NCBI GenBank assembly: GCA_032717465.1
Contig: CM064732.1
Span: 26,697,671-26,761,670 of the forward strand
Direction: 5' to 3'
DNA from: Coenobita brevimanus
Lineage: Eukaryota; Arthropoda; Malacostraca; Decapoda; Coenobitidae
Length of the DNA stretch: 64,000 bases
Each line of letters starts with the position of its first letter. Positions within the stretch are counted from its first letter, which is position 1. Of the stretch, positions 54,860 to 64,000 are shown piece after piece. A model generated the notes under the pieces. The model made no database searches and was not told the DNA's origin. It saw only the letters and a list, made by a program, of their open reading frames with translations. Both the position numbers and the translations under genes were made by a program.

Positions 54860-57480
54860 TTTTAACAAATCGACGGTGGCTTTGAGTAGCCGTACTTAAT
54901 CTCATCTGAATGAAGTCTTTTAGTTTTCTTTGAATAAAATACCTGAATAGTTCCGATTATGAGACTTATAGTGACAGTATGAACTCTCTCTGGGTCTTAT
55001 GACTCACCCTTAGCTGAAAAAATACTAGCGTTGTCCTGATCACGGGGAAGCTAAGTGAAAAGATGACTAAAAGACTGAAAGATGGCAAAGAAAATTAGGA
55101 GAAAAAAAAAAAAAACTAAGTGGTGGAATAGGAGCGAAACATTCAGTAAAGGAATTAAAATTGTAACTGTCCTGTGGACTGTCACTAGTCTCCACCTACT
55201 GTTTCTGACGATTACCTTTATCCCATTGTGAGTTTTTTTTTTAAAATAGAATGAAATAAACTCTTAGGAATTGGCCCGCCAAGTTTAATTTTCATATTAC
55301 GTGCTCGGGTCCCATTGAAATCTCCAGTAGACATCACCACCTTACCTCGTTCACTTGTAATATTGATACGACTCTTTCTGCCACTGCACGTAAAGGATAT
55401 GAATTTTTTTTTTCTATTGACAATTGCCCATGGCAGGATGCTTAACCTGGGCCCATCAGATTCCTTTCGCAGCCTTCAGTTCCCCTGGAATCATCGCAAG
55501 ACTCTGAGGTCAGAATAATAATGATACCAGCAAAAACAATAGTTTCCATCTATGTAATATATGGAGAATAATTAAAGGATATAGATGAAAATAAGGATCT
55601 GCTAATGAACGAGGGGGTTAGAAAATGATAAGAATAAGAGAAAGAAAAGGAATATTGAATCTTGATACAGCCAACGGTAAACTAATCAACGAGAGATAGA
55701 TCGTAAAATCGTAAGATGAACAAAAATGAAAAAAATAAAGACAACACTTACCTCTTAGGGTGGAAGGAGCTACGTGAGAACGAGAGTAATGGAGTGAAAG
55801 AAGGAAATGATAAAGAGGTGAAAGAAAACAGGCAGAAAATGAAAGAAAAACTCAAATAATATTGATGGAGTGCAAAGCCGAAAAGATAAATAACAGCTAG
55901 AGCTTAAGAATGAAAAAAAAAAAATAGAAAGAGTAAAACAAAGCATTTAAGTTAGCGAGAAGGTAGGAGTAAAATAATATAAAAATGAGGAAAAAATAGT
56001 GAAGCTAAGGGGAAAAAAAATTAGCAGAATTTGTCATACTTTATATATTCTTGCTACTACCAGACAATTTTGTTGAATGTAGGATACATTCCTGGTTGGG
56101 AAGAGTGTAATTAACTCTGCTTAATTACAAACGCTGTCCATTAAAAAAAAATCATAATTAATATGATTAACCTGCTGTGTCCCGTTGATGTGAATGAACG
56201 TCCACACATTTTGTCACTGCCAGTCCCGTTGACGTATATAAATGCGAATCAATTGCAAGGTCCCTAATTTCCACAATTTTCAATTTTCACGAGTGATTTT
56301 TGGTACGTATACACGGGACACCTTCCTCTACAAGATGCCAGGCAGGGACAATGCGTTACCCAGCATGACCTCCCCTCCCCCCGCATGCCATTGTCTCGGC
56401 AGTTCACCTGTTACCAGTGACCTGCCCAGTAAAGACATGTCGTGCCACAGTACGATATTCAGGGGCAGAGTGATTCCCCAATCAATGACAATGTGGAGGA
56501 CAAAGTTTACATAGCATTAGAGGAAGAAACAGTCAGAAATGATGATCAGGTAATGTCGCCAAAAAAGGTCAGGTATGTTGATGTGTTTCGTGAGTGAAAC
56601 AATGCTTATATTGCCTATATTACTGTGTGAAAACCAATATACTCTCGTACTACATATAAATTCGTACCAAATAAATAAATAAATACCGTTTATGAGTGGT
56701 GTGGAATGGTTACTCTCCCACAGAACTCGTTTTCTTTGGAGCCAGCCTGGTAGAAAACACAATAAGGTGAAGAGGTACTGCTACCTGTATTGAGTATTTT
56801 AAACCTCAGGTGAGCGTTTTCTCTATGATTTTTCGATGTTTCTCACCACAAGCGGAGGTTTGAGCCAAAAAAAAAAAAAAAATCCAAAAATGGTCAGGAT
56901 TGGAGGGAGTCAGTGGTGGAAAAGTGGTCGGGATAGGGCGGGTTAAAATCATTGAGAGTTAGCCAAATTTAAATAAAAAGGACGTTCACGTGGTGAAGAC
57001 ATTTACGAACTGACATGAGAAGAAGGACAGGAAATTTGTGTAATCAAACATGCAAAGACTGAACTAAAGACTTTAACCGAAGGAGGAGACAGGAACAATG
57101 TGACTGGAGAGGAATTCATTGGAAGCTGAGGATGTAAGGGCAGACTGAGAGAATGGAGACGAAGAGAGAGAGAAAAAATGGAATATGAAGGAAATAAGAA
57201 TGAAGCCGAAAAAAAGAAAATGAAAACTAGGAAGAACTCATACGAGTAAAATATTCGTGGAATAGAAGGGTATTAAGTGAAAGGAAATAAACACAAGTTA
57301 AACGGCCAAGCACTATAAGAGTAAACTAGGGACCATATTCATTACTTTGATTTGGCCTTACTTGCATCTGTTTATACTTCAATCTTAACTCATGCATTCC
57401 TAAGCACTTCAGAATTCAGAACCAATTTGAGTGAAAAATAATGTAAAAATACGAGAAGCTAAGTTATATCCAACAAATTT
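54860..57480. other. Unassigned AT-rich DNA
   Basis: About 2.6 kb with A runs (for example 56866-56882) and small open frames, the longest 90 codons at 56242-56514 without a recognised domain. No mobile element recognised. Possibly unique sequence. Confidence 0.45.
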
Positions 57481-59040
57481 CAGTGTTCTGGAGATTTGCT
57501 CAACTTAAGAGTTGGATAAGCTGTTTTGTGAATATGAGTCTAGGATCAGCTACTGAAGGAAGAGAATATAAACGTGAGGAAGGTAAGGAGGCCGAAGAAT
57601 TCATAGAAGTCGAGATGAGAAACGCAGATGATATAACCCTTCGACTGCTAAGTACCAACTTCGTGTTTTGTTGTTGCTAACGTCAGATGTATTTCATTAT
57701 CAGAGAAAAAACTTTTAGCTGAAAAATGGTAAACCCCTTCTTTACCATAATGTAGCTGACTTTTTAATTTCATTGTTGTTAAGTTCAGACTAATTTATAG
57801 GGAAAAAAACAGGTTTTTAATACTGATATAGTTACATACAGCTTTCATTAACCTTTCCACTAATATGGCCTCCCGAAATGGAATAAAATCGCCTGGTACA
57901 AACATAATTAAATATTAATAACATCCTCTCATTCAAACGGAAAAAAAAAAAAAAAAAGCTATCTTTGATCAACGGTGTGGCCAAGAATTTGGAATTTCAC
58001 TCCAGCTAAAACATGACGACATTATTAAGTCGCAAAGAGTCCGCCACTGGAAAGGAATTAAGTGAAAATAAAGGTCCAAAAGGAAAGGATGGGAATAAGG
58101 AAAAGGAAGAAAGAACAACAGGAAGGCTGAAAGAAATCAATACAGGGCTGGCTGAAAGAGTGAAGCTAAAGAGGAAAAGGCAGAAGAGAAAGACTGAGGG
58201 TTAATGCCCATCGATTACACAAGAGTCATTAAACAGTTTCAGGTCCCAGTCTTTCTCCAGACTACGATACACAACTGTCAAGTTTGACATCTATGTTCCT
58301 TGTAGGTAAGAAGAGGCTGAGGTAAAGAACACGGTGCCCAAAAGTCTCAAGACCGTCCAAGGAATCGCACCTGGGACTCTCGGTTGCCCACGAAGTATGC
58401 CTCCTATTGTCAGGACTCCATATTATAAATACAAATAATAACAGAAAGCATGATGGATAGATAGACAGATAGATAGACAGAGCACCAGAAAAGGTGTCGG
58501 AACGGGAAATTAGCTTGCAACTCTTTAAGTTAAGGAATGTTTATCGTGCACCGGAAGCAGTACATACACACAGACATACAGTACAGTGTTCTAGAAGCTT
58601 CCACGACAGTAGAACATACGTGACACGACCCTTGCTACACCAGAATGCAGGATTCTGAGATCAGAAGGAGACAGGCCATAGAACTGACAGATAGTAGAGA
58701 GAAGGAGGCTAGCAACATGGGCGAGAGGGTGGAAGAGAGAAAGAGAGAGCGAGACAGGGAGGTTAGCTCGCGGGACTCTATACTTCACTCGTGTGTAAGA
58801 GACTGTTAATATTTCCAAGACAAATAAAAATAGTCCCATACTAATCTTTACCTCTCCTGTCATTGTATGACACAAAGGGAACGAAGATCATCTACTTACA
58901 AAACTACTCACGTATAACAACAGCTTGTCCACGAGTCTAATATATGTATAACTGATCTACAAAACGCACTACAAGAAGCTACAAAGCTCTTGTAAGATAT
59001 GGTGGCAGCGTCAGGTCCAAGAGGGGAAAAACAGGACAGA
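57481..59040. other. Unassigned AT-rich DNA
   Basis: No gene. An A run lies at 57941-57957 and short GATA/GACA units at 58452-58480. Lysine/glutamate-rich short frames reflect purine richness. Confidence 0.45.
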
Positions 59041-59315
59041 GCTAAAAACTTCAGTGAAATTTAGGATCAAAGACTGACTATAAAGAATAAGACATATGGA
59101 GGAAGAATACAAAAAGAGAGAAGAAAGCTATTGAGAAAGATTGAAGGCGGATGAGGAGAGGAGATGTGAGGGAGGGGACGGAAACTGAGGAGGGAGGAGA
59201 GGATGGTGAGGAGGAAGCTTGAGTCAGAGAGGAGGGAAAGGCAGTATAAGTTGAAAAACCGTCAGGAAGGAATGAACAGAGAGTGAGGAGAAGGAGAAGA
59301 AGCCGAGGAACGCAT
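59041..59315 (+). other. Purine-rich tract
   Basis: A/G-rich plus strand leading into the (GA)n(GACA)n microsatellite; no coding content. Confidence 0.6.
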
Positions 59316-59316
59316 A

Positions 59317-59361
<45 letters not shown>

Positions 59362-59398
59362 GACAGACAGACAGACAGACAGAGACAGAGAGAGAGAA
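59316..59398. repeat. Compound (GA)n(GACA)n microsatellite
   Basis: GA, then repeated GACA blocks broken by single GA pairs, then GA. Confidence 0.97.
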
Positions 59399-59665
59399 AG
59401 TTGAGACTGAATGGAACGGCTAATAACCTATAGATCAGAGTGGGAAAAGATTGGAGAGACCTTTGTCTGCAAAGTAATGACTCAGGCGGTTGCTGCTGCT
59501 GAAGATTATAGAAATGTGATACTGATACATAAGAACGTGATAAATACTTCCAAGCTCAGCGAAGTAGCTCAAGGGAATAAAATCGTACGGCCTAGAGAGC
59601 TCCGAACATGAAAGATTTATTGATATCTGCTTTAACAATTCCAAGCTTGTATGAACAATCTTATG

Positions 59666-59670
<5 letters not shown>

Positions 59671-59751
<81 letters not shown>
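59671..59751. repeat. (TA)n microsatellite
   Basis: TA tract of about 80 bases. Confidence 0.98.
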
Positions 59752-59755
<4 letters not shown>

Positions 59756-60787
59756 ACTTACTGGAAAAAATAAATGTACTCTACCATCAACCCAGATGAG
59801 CTGGATAGGGCTTGAGCTGGAGGAGCAACATACTCGTGCAGGGTGGTCCTTATATTACACATCTCATTTCTTCTGTGTTGCAGGGACGGCTCTAGCCAGC
59901 ATTACTAATGTCATCCCAGGTAGCATTTCCTATTTACCATAGTTGCTTCAATATTACAGTGTCTGTTTTTTTTTACGCTCATTGTTTGCTTGGTTGATTA
60001 CTAATTTCATGAAACAGCCAAAGTAACTAGTTCGTCACACCTGCAGACTGATTCTTCACCCGGAACTCGTAAGCTGGCAAAGCGCAGTTATGGACCACCT
60101 TGTATTAATGTGCCATAACCTGGCGGCTTCAATGAACCCTTCGCTGCAATTTCATATTATTAAATGGCTTCCGTCAAACGATTTCATTCAGCTTAGGAAG
60201 GAAATAATGATGTTAATGGTAGCTCTTTGCCTGACCGCCTTTAATTGAAAAAGTCCTCCCTTAATTCGAACCGTCTTCTTTACCATTTGCAACAGTTAAA
60301 TGAATACAGCGTCATCGTACTGAAAGGATTAATTTGCACCTTCACAAGTGTACAGGAATTATTGCGTAGAACCGTGGTGACCATAAACTCCTGAGCTTGA
60401 GAGGGTCATTAGCACCCTCACCCTTTCCAGGATATTTCTTCATATAGCACAAGTAGTACTTCCTGTTATATTCGTACTTGACAGGTAGGGGGATGCCCTC
60501 TATTCACTCAATACACGCGACGCAATGTTACCTTCAGATCCTTCCACATTTTTTGATTAGCCAAATATATTCCAGGAAACGATGTCTCATATCACGTGAG
60601 GTGGTAGTCATACAATAAACCACCAGTCACGTAATGATATTATCTTTTGGCAGAAGTCGGTCCAGCCTACTGTGACTCAACTTGGTTAGATGCAATAGGT
60701 AATTAATGTTTAGTGCTTACACAGTGCCAATCAACTACACGTTACTGGCCAGCATTTCCCATAAATGTCTCCAGTTTATTAGCATAT
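59752..60787. other. Unassigned DNA
   Basis: No gene or mobile element recognised over about 1 kb. Confidence 0.45.
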
Positions 60788-60835
60788 CCCCAAACCCCTA
60801 CTCTGCTGGGTTGATTTCCCAAGGAGTACCACAGA
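60788..60835 (+). repeat. Direct repeat, copy 1
   Basis: CCCCAAACCCCTACTCTGCT, then after a short variable part AGTACCACAG. Second copy at 61165-61203. Confidence 0.75.
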
Positions 60836-61009
60836 AATGGGTGATGAACGAATATTATAGTGCACAATATTTTATGTGTGGAAACAATATGTATTTGAAC
60901 TATTGATCATAGGGTGAGAGTGAAATGAACCGTTGTTCATGGATTTGTAGAAACTGAAAATGAGTTACTGAAGCGAGAGGTAAGGAGACAATATAAAAAA
61001 AAAATACTG

Positions 61010-61125
61010 ATCCAAGACTTGGAGACAGTGTCAAGAAGCTACTGATCATGTGGAATTTGTAGACAGCGCGAAAGACAGTGTAAAGGAACTACTGACCACG
61101 AGAATAGTGACTATAAAGAAAACTA
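61010..61125 (+). repeat. Short minisatellite, period about 49
   Basis: GAGACAGTGTCAAGAAGCTA (61023) and AAGACAGTGTAAAGGAACTA (61072), each followed by CTGAYCAYG and a G/A-rich stretch. Weak further units flank it on the left. Confidence 0.6.
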
Positions 61126-61164
61126 TCGAACATAAATGACAATTGGCCCCTGAAAGAGTGATAA

Positions 61165-61203
61165 CCCCAAACCCCTACTCTGCTGACTTCAGAGTACCAC
61201 AGT
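61165..61203 (+). repeat. Direct repeat, copy 2
   Basis: Repeats the first 21 bases of 60788 exactly and the AGTACCACAG word after a shorter variable part. Copies are about 377 bases apart. Confidence 0.75.
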
Positions 61204-61276
61204 TAGTGTATGAGAGGAAGGGGTGTCTGGACGTACCTTCAGTACCGGAGAGCATGATGATGCGAAAGTCGCAACG

Positions 61277-61281
<5 letters not shown>

Positions 61282-61329
<48 letters not shown>
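61282..61329. repeat. (AC)n microsatellite
   Basis: AC run of about 48 bases. Confidence 0.98.
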
Positions 61330-61331
<2 letters not shown>

Positions 61332-61389
61332 TCTTACGTAATGCCTACACAGGTGCTGAAAACTTGTTTTAGTTACCATCTACATGGTG

Positions 61390-61905
61390 GTAGGTGGGGG
61401 CGCCCACCATCCACTCATTCGATGTAGTGCTGCTTTGGGTGCCTGCTCTTTCCTCTCGTCCTTCCTTCCGCTTCGTGTCTTTCTTTTCCTTCATTTCTAC
61501 CACTTCTTTCTGCCTACGAATGACTTTTTTAAACTCCTTCCGTCTTTCTTTTCCTTCATTCTTTCCCCCTCCTTCTGCCTCTGGGTGACTTTCTACGCTG
61601 AATGAGAAGCCAGATGGTTTCCTGTACACCAGGAAACCATTTACAACGCTGGGTGGCAATCATATAACCAAATTATGGAGCCTAATGGTTTAGTGTGTGT
61701 CAAATGAAGGCTGTCCATCCGGATTGAGCGGGTGTAAGTTATATCAAAGGGATGATTAGGGTTTACTGCTCACGTAATGCCACTTAGGGATGAGTGAGGC
61801 TGGTCACTCTCATCTTAAATATCAAGACCAACTTTGCCTAACTCTGGGACTCCTCCGCTCTTCATGGGACAACGTGGGATTGGATGATGGATGGATGGAT
61901 GGAAG
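61390..61905 (+). mobile_element. SINE-2, long plus-strand copy
   Basis: Pyrimidine-rich 5' region with two CTTTCTTTTCCTTCATT units and GGGTGACTTTCTACGCTG, a hairpin (61614-61640), CGCTGGGTGGCAATCATATA, a tRNA-like head (GAGCCTAATGGTTTAGTG), a body with CACTTAGGGATGAGTGAGGC, GGGACAACGTGGGATTGGAT and a (GGAT)n tail at 61881-61902. This is the copy that best shows the full length. Confidence 0.82.
61614..61640. repeat. Perfect 11-bp inverted repeat within SINE-2
   Basis: ATGGTTTCCTG (61614-61624) and CAGGAAACCAT (61630-61640) with loop TACAC. The homologous place at about 46850-46880 has the same stem with mismatches. Confidence 0.88.
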
Positions 61906-62193
61906 TTACCATATACCTTCCGGTAACAAAAATAGCAAATACACATTTACCTTCCCAATTATACGGGGTAAAAAGGTAACCTACTCGTATGTTACTATTT
62001 TCACGTACCCTAGATTTAATCAATGCAAACGAAGTCTTACGTGACTCATCGTCTGAAAAATGACAGGTTATCGCAGGTAGTTCGTTACACCATACAGGAC
62101 TACATTGATACTCTCCCTATGTGTGCAATACACATAAGGTGACCAGATTTATTGGAGCTAAAAGCGGGGACACTAGCGCGCTCGTGCGCGTCC

Positions 62194-62196
<3 letters not shown>

Positions 62197-62258
<62 letters not shown>

Positions 62259-62405
62259 GATAGATAGATAGATAGGACAGATAAAATAGATATAGATATA
62301 TCTGTCTATCTATCTATCTATATCTATCTATCTATCTATCTATCTATATCTAAATCTATCTACCTCTACCTATATCTATCTATCTATATATCTAGATAGA
62401 TAGAT

Positions 62406-62480
<75 letters not shown>
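62197..62480. repeat. Compound (TG)n(TA)n(GATA)n(TATC)n(GATA)n(TA)n microsatellite
   Basis: TG to about 62242, TA, GATA at 62259-62275, then the complementary TATC series at about 62301-62390, GATA again to 62406, and TA to 62480. GATA and TATC blocks on one strand can pair into a long hairpin. Confidence 0.95.
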
Positions 62481-62482
<2 letters not shown>

Positions 62483-62754
62483 CTGCTTGAAGTACTTTTG
62501 ATGCGTCGGGCCGTAAGCTACACGTTGATTTTCATTTAGACTTCTGAGTAACTGTCCAGTTGTTAGTGTACACGCGGCATTGCGTTCCATCTTGAGAACA
62601 TCTTCACAGACCAGTCTGACGGTGGGTGGAACGAGACGTCATTATATGCCGGATGCCTGACACATGCTACCACATAATTCGTAGGTACGTAGGTACACTA
62701 TAGCAAAGAAACTGAACGAAATACACCCTATTTGCCTACCAACTACAGTACTGC
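62481..62754. other. Unassigned DNA
   Basis: No gene recognised. The minus-strand frame 62590-62384 (MERNAACTLTTGQLLRSLNE) runs into (TA)n and has no known domain. Confidence 0.4.
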
Positions 62755-62905
62755 TCTACCCTTTGTATCTCTTTTGTAACCCAGTCCATATACCGACTGA
62801 ACAACCATGGAGATATGACAGAGACCTGTTTTTATTCCAATATTTAGACAGGAAAAACGCTCAGTTCACCATTCACACGCACTTCAGCCTTAGGATACAG
62901 GTAAT
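62755..62905 (-). mobile_element. LINE-A, minus-strand internal reverse transcriptase fragment
   Basis: On the minus strand it translates to VRVNGELSVF, then VISPWLFSRYMDWVTKEIQ, matching LINE-A at about 8920-9040 (VRVDSELREFF, VMSPLLFNLYMDGVIKDIQ). Only about 150 bases remain. It directly adjoins the inverted-repeat element at 62915. Confidence 0.78.
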
Positions 62906-62914
62906 ACCTAGACT

Positions 62915-63500
62915 GGCACTCAGTAGAGCGCGCATGCCCCTCCGCCAAGGCCCAACATGCAGTTCCTTTCAATTCAGTTAAGTCTAATCCCAATATCAAA
63001 CCCATAACACAACCCCATAAGTTGTTACACCATAATCTTAAACTACCCATAACTCTTAATCATAATTTCTTAACTCACCATGCAACAGCCACCAAAACAG
63101 TGCGTGTCATTTCATCATTTGCATTATGGAAGAATAGTAGGTTGGATACAAACTATTACACATTCGTAGATACCAACATCCCTAAATATGCACTGATATA
63201 TTTAAAATCAAGATCCATGTAATACTCACTGAAAAAATTTACGAAAAAGTCGAAAAATGCCCTATCTCGCTGTGTTAAAGAAAGTGAAAAAAAAATCCCT
63301 GGATCGGCAACTTTATCCAGATCCGCACCAAAATTTTTACTGGAGTCTATTCTGGGCCGAGAGCCCATTTGTTCTACCCTAGTTTCGTGTAAATCCGTGC
63401 CGTAGTTTTTGTGTAATCTTTTTACTCACAAACAAACCAATCTAACAAAAAAACAAAAGGACAGGGGTGAAAGCATAACCTCCTTGGCGGAGTGGAATAA
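62915..63500 (+). mobile_element. Element of about 550 bp bounded by inverted CTCCGCCAAGG ends
   Basis: CTCCGCCAAGG at 62940-62950 is exactly inverted as CCTTGGCGGAG at 63482-63492. Before the left copy lies GGCACTCAGTAGAGCGCGCA; before the right copy CTCACAAACAAACC and GGTGAAAGCATAACCT. The wording of both ends recalls a repeat common in marine invertebrate and fish genomes (from memory, not checked). No coding frame. It lies inside or beside the LINE-A fragment. Confidence 0.65.
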
Positions 63501-63513
63501 TCATCCTCATACT

Positions 63514-63778
<265 letters not shown>

Positions 63779-64000
63779 CATCATCCATCATCCCAATCCT
63801 ACGTTGCCCCCATGAGGAGGCGTAGGAGCCCGTAGATGAGAGTGACCAACCCAACAAGCATCCCTGAGTGGCATTACATGAGCAATAAACCCCAACCACC
63901 CCTTGGATATAAACCTTCACCGACTCAATCCGATTGGAGCACAATAATTACCCACTAAACCACCAGGCGCCAAAATTTGGTTATATGGTTACCACTCCAG
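63779..64000 (-). mobile_element. SINE-2, minus-strand copy running off the window
   Basis: Plus strand begins CCATCATCCATCATCC (the tail in reverse), then CAATCCTACGTTGCCCCCAT, CATCCCTGAGTGGCATTACA, CCCAACCACCCCTTGGATAT and AACCACCAGGCGCCAAAATT. Same order as 46585-46850. The 5' end lies beyond the window. Confidence 0.85.

Noticed and set aside
58355..58430. tRNA-like B box (AGGTGCGATTCC on the minus strand)
   Set aside because: No convincing A box at the right distance and no second copy in the window.

Overview
This window is repeat-dominated animal DNA with no recognisable host gene, rRNA or complete tRNA gene. The reading frames that make sense all belong to transposable elements, most of them broken by stops, frameshifts, truncations or later insertions. 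Long (TA)n, (TC)n, (TG)n and (GATA)n microsatellites occur every few kilobases. Together with the style of the LINE and Ty3/Gypsy proteins and the tRNA-derived SINEs, they suggest an arthropod, most likely a decapod crustacean such as a crab. That assignment is inference from family resemblance, not from a marker gene.

Layout. 0-5.8 kb: a decayed Tc1-like transposon, a 100-N assembly gap beside a 313-bp (TG)n, a LINE 3' end, a long inverted repeat (arms 3802-3990 and 4433-4615) and purine-rich minisatellites. 5.8-18.2 kb: a nested complex. A LINE-B fragment is followed by a long LINE-A copy. A minus-strand Ty3/Gypsy element (9715-17602, with both LTRs) split that LINE-A copy, and the Gypsy element itself carries about 1.3 kb of foreign DNA between gag and protease. 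The rest of the LINE-A copy resumes at 17603, and a SINE sits on its tail. 18.2-23.1 kb: a non-autonomous terminal-inverted-repeat element with four end copies, two more LINE 3' ends, and a tandem satellite of about 145 bp whose monomers keep a stem-loop with a TCAG core. 23-36 kb: largely unassigned AT-rich DNA with an RTE-like LINE (25750-27330), a minus-strand LINE-B, tRNA-derived SINEs and a minus-strand LINE-H interrupted by a SINE and by (TA)n. 36.8-42.3 kb: LINE-E, LINE-A pieces, and a mariner element with recognisable inverted ends inside a (TA)n tract. 46-53 kb: a G-poor degenerate minisatellite split by a SINE-2 copy, a second mariner and a short SINE-2 piece with an 11-bp target duplication; then LINE-F and a near-complete LINE-G. 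53-64 kb: low-complexity DNA, short duplications, SINE-2 copies and an element of about 550 bp bounded by inverted repeats.

The parts do not act as a gene system. What they show is the order of insertion events, repeated use of (TA)n tracts as landing sites, and catalytic-residue losses in several reverse transcriptases. The most interesting structure not explained by a known family is the stem-loop satellite at 21537-23030, followed by the foldback at 3802-4615. LINE-A to LINE-H and SINE-1 to SINE-4 are labels used only within this annotation.
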